From contig NZ_BAIZ01000014.1 in NCBI RefSeq assembly GCF_000613445.1, positions 1-64,000 of the forward strand: a stretch of DNA of 64,000 nucleotides, written 5' to 3'. Shown here piece by piece: positions 46,898 through 56,581 of the stretch. The stretch's first letter is position 1. Every line of letters starts with the position of its first letter. The translations under genes and the position numbers were made by a program. The notes beneath the pieces are model-generated. The model saw only the letters and a list, made by a program, of their open reading frames with translations, ran no database searches and was not told where the DNA came from. This stretch comes from Hoylesella shahii DSM 15611 = JCM 12083 (GTDB taxonomy: Bacteria > Bacteroidota > Bacteroidia > Bacteroidales > Bacteroidaceae).

Positions 46898-47166
46898 TTA
46901 GCGACGCAGACCAAGAGCCTTGATGATAGCGCGATAGCGTTCGATGTCGCGGTCGTACAGATAGTCGAGCAAACGACGACGCTTACCTACCAACATGGTC
47001 AATGATCTTTCCGTGTTATAATCTTTACGGTTCTTTTTCAAGTGTTCCGTCAAATGGGAAATACGGTATGAGACAATGCTATCTGGCTCTCTGCAGAACC
47101 AGTATCAGAGTTAGACTTCCCGTATTGTCCAAAGATCTCTTGTTTTTTTGCTTGATCTAAATACAT
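46898..47166 (-). CDS. rpsO: 30S ribosomal protein S15 (one apparent missing base)
   Basis: Start MYLDQAKKQEIFGQYGKSN, then GSAESQIAL; the frame breaks near 47062, and continues SYRISHLTEHLKKNRKDYN, SLTMLVGKRRRLLDYLYDRD and IKALGLRR. Restoring one T (TTGTCT to TTGTTCT) gives exactly 89 residues, the universal S15 length. S15 binds 16S rRNA and nucleates the 30S platform. As this core gene is present here in broken form, the break is most probably a sequence error. Confidence 0.92.
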
Positions 47167-47209
47167 AGAACTTTTGTTTATAAAATGATTTTGTGCATAA
47201 ATGCGAGTG

Positions 47210-47217
47210 CAAAGGTA
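47210..47217 (-). promoter_or_regulatory. -7 element of the rpsO promoter
   Basis: CAAAGGTA on the plus strand (TACCTTTG minus), about 45 nt upstream of the rpsO start. Confidence 0.55.
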
Positions 47218-47356
47218 ATACTTTTTGTTGGTTTCGCCATCGCATTAGTGGGTAATTTGTTGGTAATACCTGCTTTTTTTAACAAATTGACTGTGTGTAT
47301 TGTCTTTGTATGGCTTGTTTTTAGAGGGTATGATGCTTTTTCTTGCTGGTTAAAAG

Positions 47357-47387
47357 TTTTCTGTCTCTCACCTTTTTACTACCTTTG
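47357..47387 (+). promoter_or_regulatory. Promoter of the TonB-dependent receptor gene
   Basis: TTTT at 47357-47360 (near-consensus -33), 19-nt spacer, TACCTTTG at 47380-47387; the start codon follows 25 nt later. Confidence 0.65.
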
Positions 47388-47412
47388 CACCGTTTTATTA
47401 ACAATTTAATTT

Positions 47413-49442
47413 ATGTATAAATCATTATTCAACAAGCGTGCGAGCCTGCGTTTCACGCATTTTTCTCGCAAGGGATATGCGCTTTTCTCGTGTTTGGGAA
47501 AAGAAGTTATCGTTGGCACGCTGAGCGTTGCAACCTTGGCGCATGCTAAGGCTGAGGGCTTGAGCACCCGCACCCCGTTGGTGGCAGACACCTTAGCACA
47601 TAAGGAGCTGAAACTAGACGAGGTGGTGGTCACTGGTTCGCGAGCGCCGCTCACCGCTTTACAGGCAGCTAAGGTAGTTGCTGTTATCAGTAGCGACGAC
47701 ATTCAACGGTCGGCCGCAACCAGTGTAAACGATGTTTTAAAGTTAGTCTCAGGCGTGGATGTTCGTCAGCGCGGAGGCTTTGGTGTACAGACGGACATTT
47801 CTATCAACGGCGGAACGTTCGACCAGATTACCATTCTATTGAATGGGGTGAACATTAGCAACCCGCAAACAGGACACAACGCCGCTGATTTTCCTGTTTC
47901 TCTTTCTGATATCGACCGCATTGAGGTGCTCGAAGGTGCTTCGGCACGTGTGTTTGGTGCTTCGGCTTTTAGTGGGGCAATTAATATTGTTACCAAAACC
48001 GAGGCTCAAAGTGGCGTTAGGCTCTCGGCCGATGGTGGCTCGTTTGGCACTGTTGGTGGCAGCGTGGCACTTAGTTTGGCCTCTAAGACGGTGCGCCAGC
48101 AGCTTAGCGGTGGCTATTCGCAATCGGATGGCGGAACAATCAATACTTATTTTCGTAAGCGACAGGGCTTTTATCAAGGCAATTTCGAGACTAAGGCAAT
48201 AGACTTGTTTTGGCAAGCGGGACTCGTTGCTAAGGATTATGGCGCTGGCACATTCTATGGCATTGCTAGCGACAATCAATATGAGGAGACGCGACGGTTT
48301 GTGGCTTCGGTGGGTAGCAACATCCGCCCCCTGCCCAACAACGTGCTAACCCTATCGCCCACCATCTATTGGCAACGCAATTGGGACCACTACCAGTGGA
48401 AGCGTGGCATGACGGGGGCTGCGCAAGGCGAAAACTATCATCGCACCGATGTGTATGGCGGAGCTTTAAATACGGTGGTGAACTGGGCTTTGGGTAAAAC
48501 TGCACTGGGGGTCGACTTGCGTAAGGAGCTGATTTATAGCACGGCCTATGGCGAAACATTGCCTGCCCACCAATGGAAAACCATACATGGCAGCGACCGA
48601 ATGTACGAAAGGCGAGGCGAAAGAACCAACACGAGCTTGTTTTTAGAACATAATGTGGTGCTCCAACATTTCACACTCTCGGCTGGTTTGCTGGCTAATC
48701 ACAATACTTGGCTTTCTGGTGGGCTGCATTTTTACCCTGGGGTAGACCTCGCATGGCGACCAAATGCCCAATGGAAGGTGTTTGCTTCGTGGAACAAGGC
48801 CTTGCGCTTGCCCACCTATACCGACCTCTATATCAGCAATCGCGCACAGATGGGCGACCAAAATCTTAATCCCGAACGAGTAAATACTTATAAACTGGGG
48901 GCGCGTTATCGCACAACGGCTCTCCAAACTCAGGTCAACGCCTTTTATAGCAATGGTCGCGACATGATTGACTGGGTGTTCGAAACATCGGCCTCCACGC
49001 GTTATCATGCCCTTAATATTGGTAAACTAGATAATATGGGGGCATCGGTAGACCTGGCTTTTATGCCCAAAGAGTTGTGGGCGAATAGTCTTTTCACAGC
49101 TGTTAGGTTGAGTTATGCTATATTCACCAACAACACCACACCACACAACCTATATATAAGTCGCTCTATGCTTTGGAATATCTGCGCCATAAGTTCACGG
49201 CCACGGTAGACCATCGCATTGTTTCGCGCCTTTCGGCTCATTGGGCGATGCGCTGGCAGCAGCGAATGAATGGCTATCATCCTTATACGAAGGTGGATTT
49301 GAAACTGCAATGGACGGCGCCCAACTATTCGCTCTATGTGCAGGCTGATAACCTTACGGCTCACCCTTATTACGATTTGGGAGGAGTTAAGCAACCGGGG
49401 TTGTGGGTGATGGCTGGCGGAAGCATTAAGTTAAATCTTTAA
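47413..49442 (+). CDS. TonB-dependent outer-membrane receptor (one apparent frameshift)
   Basis: About 676 residues after adding one base near 49124 (SYA/YIHQQHHTTQ), which joins the plug and first part of the barrel to the last strands ending YDLGGVKQPG and SIKLNL. Signal-like N-terminus, then KLDEVVVTGSRAPLTAL (TonB-box region), plug domain with ISINGGTFDQITILLNGVNI and RIEVLEGASARVFGA, and a barrel. Similar in size to BtuB/CirA-type receptors. No SusD partner is adjacent. The ligand cannot be told from sequence. Confidence 0.88.
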
Positions 49443-49495
49443 CCCCAATATAAACTGCCACTATTGCTACTGGGCAGAGACTTGTGGCACGGTGT

Positions 49496-49530
49496 AACGG
49501 CAAACTTCTCGCGGTAAGAAGTTTGCCGTT
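49496..49530 (+). terminator. Terminator of the TonB receptor gene
   Basis: Perfect 14-bp stem (49496-49509 and 49517-49530, 7-nt loop) followed by ATTTTTG. Confidence 0.85.
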
Positions 49531-49618
49531 ATTTTTGTGCTTTCGCTTTAGCGGGTTACACGGTAGACTAGTGCGTGTTATTTAATGTGATTTGTTTAGC
49601 AATACGCATAATAATAGT

Positions 49619-49626
49619 TAACTTTG
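49619..49626 (+). promoter_or_regulatory. -7 element of the aldo/keto reductase promoter
   Basis: TAACTTTG followed by C, 24 nt upstream of the chosen start; a TTTA at 49595-49598 gives a 20-nt spacer. Confidence 0.55.
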
Positions 49627-49649
49627 CATTTAATCAACAACAAACAATC

Positions 49650-50648
49650 ATGGAATATATAAAACTGGGAGCAACCGACCTTCGATTGTCGGTTATTGCC
49701 TATGGCTCGTTTGCCATTGGTGGCACAATGTGGGGCGGAACCGACGAGGCCGACTCGATAGCTGCTGTTCGCGCCTCTATTGACAACGGTATAACAAGTA
49801 TTGACACCGCACCTTTCTATGGGTTTGGACTGAGCGAAGAGATGATTGGTAAGGCCATCAAGGGCCACGATCGCTCGCGTGTGCAATTGCTAACCAAGTT
49901 TGGATTGGTGTGGGATGGCAGCAATGCTGGACGTGGCGAGCGCTCTGGCAATGCAATTAAAGATGGTAAAACGATTGAGGTTTACAAATATACGGCTAGA
50001 GAGAATATACTGAAAGAGGTGGAAGAAAGCCTTAGACGATTGGATACCGACTATATTGACTTGCTGCAACTGCATTGGCCAGACAACACTACGCCCATAA
50101 GTGAAACAATGGAAACGCTGGATTTGCTGGTGAAACAAGGAAAAATAAGGGCGGCTGCGGTATGCAATTACAGCGTTGAACAACTGGAAGAGGCTGCCAA
50201 AAGCATACAGCTAGCCAGTAACCAAGTGCCTTACAGCATGCTGAACCGCCGAATTGAGGAACAACTTGTGCCTTACGCTCTGGAACATAACCTGGGCATA
50301 ATAGCCTATAGTCCTATGGCGCGCGGATTGCTTACTGGGAAATACTTTGAAGGTGGGCAATTAAAGGCCGACGACCATCGCAACGAATATTTTTCGCGAT
50401 TTAATTTAGCACGCGTTGAAACGATGCTTAACCATCTTAAACCCCTTGCTGCAGAGAAGCAAGCAACCTTGGCGCAGCTTGTTTTGAGATGGACAACGCT
50501 GCAAAAGGGTATTAGTGTGGTGCTAGCAGGGGCGCGAAATGCCGAACAGGCCATTAGTAATGCTGCTGCCATGAGTTTTTCGCTTTCCGATGACGAGTTG
50601 CTGTTTATCGCTCGCGAGATAGATGCTTGCACGGCCAAGCCGCTTTAA
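49650..50648 (+). CDS. Aldo/keto reductase
   Basis: 332 residues from MEYIKLGATDLRLSVIAYG; the open frame extends upstream, but that part overlaps the promoter. AKR catalytic tetrad visible: TAPFYGFG (Asp just before, Tyr), LTKFGL (Lys) and LQLHWPD (His). NADPH-binding end: LVLRWTTLQKGISVVLAGAR. Resembles the YajO/IolS-like AKR group. Substrate unknown. Confidence 0.88.
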   Translation: MEYIKLGATDLRLSVIAYGSFAIGGTMWGGTDEADSIAAVRASIDNGITSIDTAPFYGFGLSEEMIGKAIKGHDRSRVQLLTKFGLVWDGSNAGRGERSGNAIKDGKTIEVYKYTARENILKEVEESLRRLDTDYIDLLQLHWPDNTTPISETMETLDLLVKQGKIRAAAVCNYSVEQLEEAAKSIQLASNQVPYSMLNRRIEEQLVPYALEHNLGIIAYSPMARGLLTGKYFEGGQLKADDHRNEYFSRFNLARVETMLNHLKPLAAEKQATLAQLVLRWTTLQKGISVVLAGARNAEQAISNAAAMSFSLSDDELLFIAREIDACTAKPL

Positions 50649-51640
50649 TGGCTAGTGGAACTAGCGGGTTTTTCTATGTGTGATGTGGTGACGAGGGATG
50701 TTTTGTGTGTGGCTTTATCTTGTTAAGGCGTAAGAATAGTTCTTGTTAATTTGCTGTTTTGTAAAAATAAAAGAGAGGATATTCGCGCAAATACTGCCCT
50801 CGCCAGTCAGCAAACATTCACTCGACGCCAAATATTCAATTCTCGCGAGAGTTTGGGGTGATGCAAAAAGGGGCAACTTGCTTAGGGTTATAATGCTGTC
50901 TGGTATTGCATGAAATTGCGGTTTTTAGGGCGTAACGTGCCATTTCTAGCTAAAATCGGTGTTATTTGCTGCATTTAGCCTTGCGTTTTGTAGCAAAACG
51001 CAAGGCTAAATGTACCAAAACGCGAGGTAAACTGCAGCAAAACGCAGGGTTAAATGCAGCAAAATGCAAGGCGAAATGCATTAAAACACGCATCTATTTG
51101 TATTATTATACGAGGAGGATAGGGGGTTGAAGCCTTTAATTTGATAAATATATTCTGCTTTTTAAGGCTAAAATGTGTTAGAAAGGTGTGATTTTAGTTG
51201 CTAAAAGTTGGTTTTGGAGTTGCGAAAAATTGTGCGTCAACTGCCAAATAGAAAGGCTAAATGGTGCAAAACGCATGTGGCGCGCCTCAAATAGGTGTAA
51301 AAAATAAATTTGAAAGGTTGAAAATAGTGCCCAAAAGCATTGTTTTACGCCTTATTTTTTTCTATAATGATCGGCGAACAAATGTCTGTTTGTAAAATAT
51401 TTGTACGTCATTTTGAGCGGTTGGCAAACAGCTGGGTTTTGAAAATTGAAGTCACAAAGTTGTTAAGCCTAAATTTATGACCTTTTTTTCAGCCTTGAGC
51501 GCAATAGTTTTAGAGTAGACGCCTACGTTTTCTTCGCGCTTTATCGTATTCTTGTTTTGTTAAGTAGAGGAGGGGGTGTGCGTTAGGGGCGGCATTGGCG
51601 AGAGGTGAAAGGGCGAGGTGTGGCAATTAGGGGAAAAGAA
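50649..51640. other. Non-coding region with tandem repeats
   Basis: About 990 nt without a credible gene. Contains a 19-bp palindrome and four 22-bp tandem units (next entry) and scattered related words such as GCAAAACGCAT (51257). Confidence 0.5.
50972..51080 (+). repeat. 19-bp palindrome merging into 22-bp tandem repeats
   Basis: A perfect 19-bp inverted repeat (50972-50990 and 50994-51012, loop TAG). Its right arm is the first of four 22-bp units starting at 50993, 51015, 51037 and 51059, each close to GCAAAACGCAAGGCTAAATG plus two bases. Confidence 0.75.
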
Positions 51641-51644
51641 AAAT

Positions 51645-51683
51645 GGGATTGGTTAGCCCCAAGTGGGGTATTTAACCAATCCC
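51645..51683 (-). terminator. Terminator of the lipoprotein gene
   Basis: GGGATTGGTTA (51645-51655) pairs with 51673-51683; an inner GCCC stem is also possible. On the minus strand it is followed by ATTTTTCTTTTCC. Confidence 0.8.
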
Positions 51684-51703
51684 AATATAACTCGTAGCGA
51701 AGC

Positions 51704-52168
51704 TTATTGCTGGTTTACCACCACTTTCGCATCCTTATACGCCTTGTTTACCACTAGCAACATGATGGGGCGAATGGTGAAACTGCGCTTAGCGCCAACC
51801 TCAACCTTGTAGTTAAGGTGAAGTGTGGCGTTGTTGCCAGTAAGAGACACGTTGGTGATTTTTGTGTCGTTGTAGGTTTCGGGCAACACAATGGGCAACA
51901 CAAAACTTTTAGAGAAGTTAATAGGAGTGGCTTCTCCGTCTTTTCCCATGAATGCTGCGATGCCAAAATATAGGTTGAAATCTTTTTCGCGGGTAATTTT
52001 TTCGCCCACATTCAGTTCTTTTCCCGTATTCAGAAAATAGTTGCGTGCCTCGTGAAAGCTAACTTGTGTTGAGTTTGTTGTGCTTTTGCAGCAGGAGCAT
52101 GCGGCAAAGGCCAGAATAGCAACTATTGCAAAAGAGGCAAAAATGGTTTTCTCTAATTTCTTTCTCAT
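51704..52168 (-). CDS. Hypothetical lipoprotein, 154 aa
   Basis: MRKKLEKTIFASFAIVAILA with lipobox AFAAC; start at 52168 chosen for the signal peptide. The mature part is a single beta-rich domain (GKELNVGEKITREKDFNLYF, NNATLHLNYKVEVGAKRSF). Acts at the envelope; family not recognised. Has its own terminator. Confidence 0.65.
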   Translation of the reverse strand: MRKKLEKTIFASFAIVAILAFAACSCCKSTTNSTQVSFHEARNYFLNTGKELNVGEKITREKDFNLYFGIAAFMGKDGEATPINFSKSFVLPIVLPETYNDTKITNVSLTGNNATLHLNYKVEVGAKRSFTIRPIMLLVVNKAYKDAKVVVNQQ

Positions 52169-52405
52169 TTTAGATAATATGCTTTTGTGTTGATAATCTG
52201 CGATTGTTGCCCAATATTGTCCATCGCGTTGCGTGCTTATAGCTATGCGATGTTTGGAGCAGACAAGCAAAAAGTCTAAAGAGACATGGTTAGATGTTCG
52301 CTTTAGACTTCTTTCTTTTTGCTTATTGAAGCGCTACCATTGTTTGTTATGTCTTATTGTCGCTGGCGCGTCCCCATAGTTTTGAAAATATCCCCCACGT
52401 ATATA

Positions 52406-52516
52406 TTACGTGTACCAGATAGAAGAATCTACTGTTTTACCGTAGAGCTCTTCTTCGTTGTAAACGTTGTCGAGTTCGTAGTCTTCTTGACTGTAGCTCT
52501 TTCTTTTAAGTTTCAT
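52406..52516 (-). CDS. Small acidic peptide, 36 aa, with strong ribosome-binding site
   Basis: MKLKRKSYSQEDYELDNVYN ending SSIWYT. Preceded on the minus strand by AGGGAGG 7 nt before the ATG, an unusually good Shine-Dalgarno for this phylum. A -7-like TATCTTTG lies upstream at 52672-52665. Function unknown. Confidence 0.45.
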   Translation of the reverse strand: MKLKRKSYSQEDYELDNVYNEEELYGKTVDSSIWYT

Positions 52517-52664
52517 GGTTAAACCTCCCTTGGGATCTCTGGTCTCTAGCAGATCCCTGTTAGTTGATGGTAGATGAAGAGACCGTCATCTTCATTGCAT
52601 AGATAGTAGAGTAATATTAAATGAAAACTAAATGTTGTATTACATGTTAGCTTCATTTGTTTTG

Positions 52665-52672
52665 CAAAGATA
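52665..52672 (-). promoter_or_regulatory. -7 promoter element of the 36-aa peptide gene
   Basis: CAAAGATA on plus (TATCTTTG minus) followed by C; about 150 nt upstream of the small gene. Confidence 0.45.
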
Positions 52673-53031
52673 CACATTAATCTTCTAACTTGTTACTTTT
52701 TTAGTTTGATTTTTCTGTGTTTTAGCACTTTTTTGTTTATTGAGGCTTTAATTTTTCACTTCTTTGGGTTATTTTTAGTATATTCTGTTGTTTGGTGTTT
52801 GACGTAAAATCAATATTTATGACAAATTTTTAATTCCTTTTGTGTGAATTTACGATAAGTCTTTACAAGTTGTAAACATTAGTGTTATATGCGCTTGCAA
52901 TGTGTATGAAAGGTGAAAAACGGCGCGTTTTGCAGCTAATGTGAGTGGCGATAAGGTTTTTTATAATGTGTATCGGGGACTTTATTCGAGGTTTATGGTT
53001 AACTTTGTGCAAGCAAAATATAAATAGCATC

Positions 53032-53772
53032 ATGATAAAATCATTGCAACATCGCACAACCATACGCCGATATAAGGATAAAGACGTGAGTGAAGAGCTT
53101 TTGAATGGTTTGTTGGAACAAGCCATGCGTACCCAAACCATGGGTAACTTACAGCTTTATAGCGTGGTGGTGACGCGCGACGATAAACAAAAACAACGCC
53201 TTGCACCTGCGCATTTTAATCAGCCAATGACCACACAGGCGCCTGTGGTGCTTACCATCTGTGCCGATTTCAGGCGTACCACGTTGTGGGCTAAGCTGCG
53301 AAAGGCCAATCCGGGCTATGATAATTTCCTTTCGTTTATGAATGCGGCCACCGATGCGCTGCTTTTTACACAGACTTTTTGTTGTTTGGCCGAAGAAGAG
53401 GGACTGGGTTATTGTTATCTTGGTACTACCATTTACAACCCTCAGCAGATAATTGATGTGCTGGAGTTGCCACCATTGGTGTTGCCTGTGGCTACACTTA
53501 CACTGGGATGGCCCGACGAAGAGCCTGTGATGAGCGACCGGCTTCCACTCTGGGCCATTGTGCATGATGAGGTTTATCGCGACTATACACCTGTGCAGAT
53601 TGACGATTGTTATGCTGCGAAAGAAGAGTTGGCCGTGAATAAGGCGTTTGTGGCCGAGAATAAGAAGGAGACTTTGGCGCAAGTTTACACGGATGTGCGC
53701 TACACCAAAGCCGTTAACGAGGCTATTTCGGAAGGGCTTTTAAAGGTGTTGAGACAACAAGGGTTTATGTAA
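53032..53772 (+). CDS. Nitroreductase-family NAD(P)H oxidoreductase
   Basis: 246 residues from MIKSLQHRTTIRRYKDK, which holds the FMN-binding Arg cluster (HRTTIRRY); start at 53032 chosen over the longer frame for this reason. QAMRTQTMGNLQLYSVVV and GLGYCYLGTTIYNPQQI are family hallmarks. Reduces nitro or quinone compounds with FMN. A -7-like TAACTTTG lies at 53000-53007. Confidence 0.85.
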   Translation: MIKSLQHRTTIRRYKDKDVSEELLNGLLEQAMRTQTMGNLQLYSVVVTRDDKQKQRLAPAHFNQPMTTQAPVVLTICADFRRTTLWAKLRKANPGYDNFLSFMNAATDALLFTQTFCCLAEEEGLGYCYLGTTIYNPQQIIDVLELPPLVLPVATLTLGWPDEEPVMSDRLPLWAIVHDEVYRDYTPVQIDDCYAAKEELAVNKAFVAENKKETLAQVYTDVRYTKAVNEAISEGLLKVLRQQGFM

Positions 53773-53871
53773 GAGAATGATGTTGTTGGCTTGTTACTTG
53801 TGTGTTTGTCACTTTTGGGGGCAACTAGTGGCAAGTGCTTGATAAGTATTTTCTAAAACAATTATAATTTT

Positions 53872-54294
53872 ATGAAGAAGAGACTTTTTTATTTGATGTT
53901 TGTGGCTTTTGCTGCCATGTCTGTGAGTTTGATAACGTTTACCTCGTGCAGTAGCAACGACAATGCCGACGAGGTGTTACCAGCAAAAGAGGAAGTTAGT
54001 AACTTGCTTATAGGGCGTTGGAATCTTGTTGGAAACTATAATAGCGAAGGGAAAGAGATTGACCAGCAGATGCCAGGCGAAAGCATTTCGTTTGATGTTG
54101 CGGGCCGTATGTTGAAACAGTGGTTTAATGTTAAACGTAGTAGCTATAGGTGGACCGTATACGAAGCGGATGGAAAGCTTTATTTGATGGTTGATGTGGA
54201 ATCATATAGAATTAAAAAACTTAATGCCGACGAGTTTGAATTTTATTACTCGGAGGCTGATGGTAAATATAGCAAGTACAAAAAAGCCAAATAA
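53872..54294 (+). CDS. Lipocalin-like lipoprotein
   Basis: 140 residues. Signal peptide and lipobox FTSCSS; mature domain LLIGRWNLVGNYNSEGKEID, then beta strands ISFDVAGRMLKQWF and YRWTVYEADGKLYL, the lipocalin-like/DUF5640-type fold common in Bacteroidales. Role unknown; strong terminator follows. Confidence 0.7.
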   Translation: MKKRLFYLMFVAFAAMSVSLITFTSCSSNDNADEVLPAKEEVSNLLIGRWNLVGNYNSEGKEIDQQMPGESISFDVAGRMLKQWFNVKRSSYRWTVYEADGKLYLMVDVESYRIKKLNADEFEFYYSEADGKYSKYKKAK

Positions 54295-54304
54295 TAAATG
54301 AAGA

Positions 54305-54349
54305 AAAAAGACCAACGAACTGGCTAACTGCTGCTTCGTTGGTCTTTTT
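54305..54349 (+). terminator. Terminator of the lipocalin-like gene
   Basis: Stem arms AAAAAGACCAACGAA (54305-54319) and 54335-54349, 15-nt loop, followed by further T residues. Confidence 0.85.
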
Positions 54350-54431
54350 TTTCTTGTTGCGCCATTGCGCGTAATGGGCAGTGTGCTGAGCTTAGCAGGT
54401 TGCTTTTGCTCAACTGGTAAGTGTTCAGTGG

Positions 54432-55283
54432 CTATAATAAGTCGTGGTTGTGGTGTTTACCCATATCGCCATAGGGCGAGAGGTCTATTTTGTGGCCGTA
54501 TTTTTCGCCCAAAACCCTGATGTCTTGCAGTGTTTTGGCAATAAATGCTTTGTATTCAGTACTTTCTGCATCGAATGGTTTGTGCTTGAGTGCAGCCAGA
54601 AGGGGTTGCCATTCTTTTAAAAATGCGTGGGTTAGGGGGGAGAAATAGGCATTAGAAAATTGTTCCCAGATGTATTCCACGGCCTGTTCGGTGGGATGAA
54701 GCATATCGGGCGCGTAGAAACGGTAATCGCGTAGCTCGTCGTTCATGATTTCGTAAGCTGGGAAATAGCTTGTGCAATCGGGATGAAGACCAAGCAAGCG
54801 ATGCGTGGCTAATATCAACGTGGCCTTAGAAAGCTGACTGCCTACGAAGCCATATTTGGCATAACGTATAGGACTAACCGTGATAACAACTTGCACTTGC
54901 GGGTTGCGTGTTTTTAAAATCTCTATGGCTTGATTAAGAAAGGATACACATTGGTCAATGGTTAGTTCCTTTTCATCAAAGAGCTTTTGGGGCATTTTTT
55001 TGCAGTTGTCGGCTATTTCGCCCGTCTCTTTCCAGCAATACACGCGGTTAGTGCCCAGCGTAAAGATGGCCACAGCAGGACAATCGGTGCAACGTTGCAC
55101 CGTGTGCAGAATGCTTCCAGGGTTGTACATCACGCCAAAGGGATTAACTGTGGTTTGAAATTGAGCCTCAGAAAATCGTTTGCCCATGTTTTGAGCAAAG
55201 CAAGAACCCACGAGCAGCACCTTTTGGAATGGCTCGATGGCGAACAGGGGGCGTGGTATGGCTACTTGAGTTTGCAGTTGCAT
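54432..55283 (-). CDS. GSCFA-domain protein (SGNH-like hydrolase)
   Basis: 283 residues from MQLQTQVAIPRPLFAIEPF (start at 55283; a longer frame to 55325 exists). LLVGSCFAQNMGKRF contains the name-giving GSCFA motif; VNPFGVMYNPGSI, TLGTNRVYCW and DMLHPTEQAVEYIWEQF, which has the catalytic-type Asp-His pair, complete an SGNH-hydrolase-like pattern. Family function uncharacterised. Confidence 0.85.
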   Translation of the reverse strand: MQLQTQVAIPRPLFAIEPFQKVLLVGSCFAQNMGKRFSEAQFQTTVNPFGVMYNPGSILHTVQRCTDCPAVAIFTLGTNRVYCWKETGEIADNCKKMPQKLFDEKELTIDQCVSFLNQAIEILKTRNPQVQVVITVSPIRYAKYGFVGSQLSKATLILATHRLLGLHPDCTSYFPAYEIMNDELRDYRFYAPDMLHPTEQAVEYIWEQFSNAYFSPLTHAFLKEWQPLLAALKHKPFDAESTEYKAFIAKTLQDIRVLGEKYGHKIDLSPYGDMGKHHNHDLL

Positions 55284-55383
55284 CGGCGTAGATGGCTTGT
55301 ATTGTTGTTTGAGATGGGGTAGCAAAGAGGTTTGCTAGTGTGCGTTGAGCTTAGGTAAACATGGGCAAAGATAGTATAGAACA

Positions 55384-56526
55384 CTAGTATTTGCGCAATA
55401 CAAGGCACACAGGCTTGCCTATGTTGATGCACTTTCCCGTGTCGGTAAGCAGTCCGGTACGGGCATTGCGTTTAAAAATCTGGATGGTGTTATCGTCTCT
55501 GCAAGCCACTAGAAGATATTTTCCGTTGGGCGTTATGGCAAAGTTGCGCGGATGGATGCCCGTTTCTTGGTAGCCCACCTTTGTGAGAAGACCCGTAGAA
55601 GGGTTGATAGAGAAGATGGCAATACCATCTTTTTTCAGTCGATGCGAGGTGTAAAGGAACTTTCCATCGGGACTAACGTGAATGTCGGCGCTACCTTTTC
55701 CGCCGCCTTCATCGGCCATTAGCTGTTGTTCTTCTATTAGTTTTCCGTTGTTATAGCGCAAAACGACACAGGTTCCGCCCAGTTCGTTGATGAGATAGAG
55801 ATGCTTCTCGTCTTTACCAAAGGTGATGTGGCGTGGTCCCTCGCCTCGTTTCGCCTCGTAAACCACGGCGTGTTGCGTTAACACCGCTGTGGCTTGAGGG
55901 TTTAAGTCGAAGCGATAAATGCGGTCGTTGCCTAGGTCGGTGACCAAAAAGTGTTTGCCATCGGGTGTGCGTATGCCGCAATGTATGTGCGAAACGCTCT
56001 CTGCATCGCGCCCTTGGAAGCGCGTTTGTTGTGCCGTTTGTTGCAATCTACCTTGTTTGTCGAGCTTAAATACACTGATGTCTCCGCCCGAATAGTTGGC
56101 CGTTATTAAGCATTGGCCATCGGTAAAGAGGTTGCAGGGGTCGCTGCCTGGTAGGTTTTTGGGGTCGTTTTGTTGGTCGCCAGCCTTTGTAGAGGCAAAA
56201 ATAGGATTTGTTAATTTACCCGTTTTAGCATCATAATCAAAACTGTAAGCCCCTTGTTTGCCATCGTTAAATTCGCTTACGGCATAAAGACGTTTGCCAT
56301 TTGGTGACACGGCCACGAACGAAGGGTTGCCAGCTTGGGCTGTAGAGCGCAGTTTGAAGGCGCCAGTTTCTTGGTTGAAGTTGTACACATAGATGCCTTT
56401 CGACAAACTGTTTTGTGTGTATGTGCCAACAAAGAGGGTGAGGTTGGCTTGTTGTTTGGCTTTGGCAAAGGCGCAAAGCGACAAGGCCGAGAAGGCCAAA
56501 GGCAAGAGTAAGCGATGAACGTTCAT
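55384..56526 (-). CDS. Secreted lactonase-family beta-propeller protein (6-phosphogluconolactonase-like)
   Basis: 380 residues with a signal peptide (LPLAFSALSLCAFAKA). FVGTYTQNSLSKGIYVYNF and repeated blades with NGKRLYAVSE, DGKHFLVTDLGND and NGKYLLVACRDDN indicate the 7-bladed lactonase/Pgl family. Export argues against the cytosolic pentose-phosphate enzyme; substrate open. Confidence 0.8.
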   Translation of the reverse strand: MNVHRLLLPLAFSALSLCAFAKAKQQANLTLFVGTYTQNSLSKGIYVYNFNQETGAFKLRSTAQAGNPSFVAVSPNGKRLYAVSEFNDGKQGAYSFDYDAKTGKLTNPIFASTKAGDQQNDPKNLPGSDPCNLFTDGQCLITANYSGGDISVFKLDKQGRLQQTAQQTRFQGRDAESVSHIHCGIRTPDGKHFLVTDLGNDRIYRFDLNPQATAVLTQHAVVYEAKRGEGPRHITFGKDEKHLYLINELGGTCVVLRYNNGKLIEEQQLMADEGGGKGSADIHVSPDGKFLYTSHRLKKDGIAIFSINPSTGLLTKVGYQETGIHPRNFAITPNGKYLLVACRDDNTIQIFKRNARTGLLTDTGKCINIGKPVCLVLRKY

Positions 56527-56581
56527 GTGTTGTTGTGAGAAAAGGGTGAGAATGTAGGGAGAAAAGTGCGGTGAGGCAAAC

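Noticed and set aside
47185-47409. 74-aa hydrophobic open frame between rpsO and the TonB receptor
   Set aside because: It covers both divergent promoters and has no protein-like features beyond AT-rich hydrophobic codons.
50993-51080. Short regularly repeated units resembling a CRISPR array
   Set aside because: Units are directly adjacent with no unique spacers, and no cas genes are nearby.
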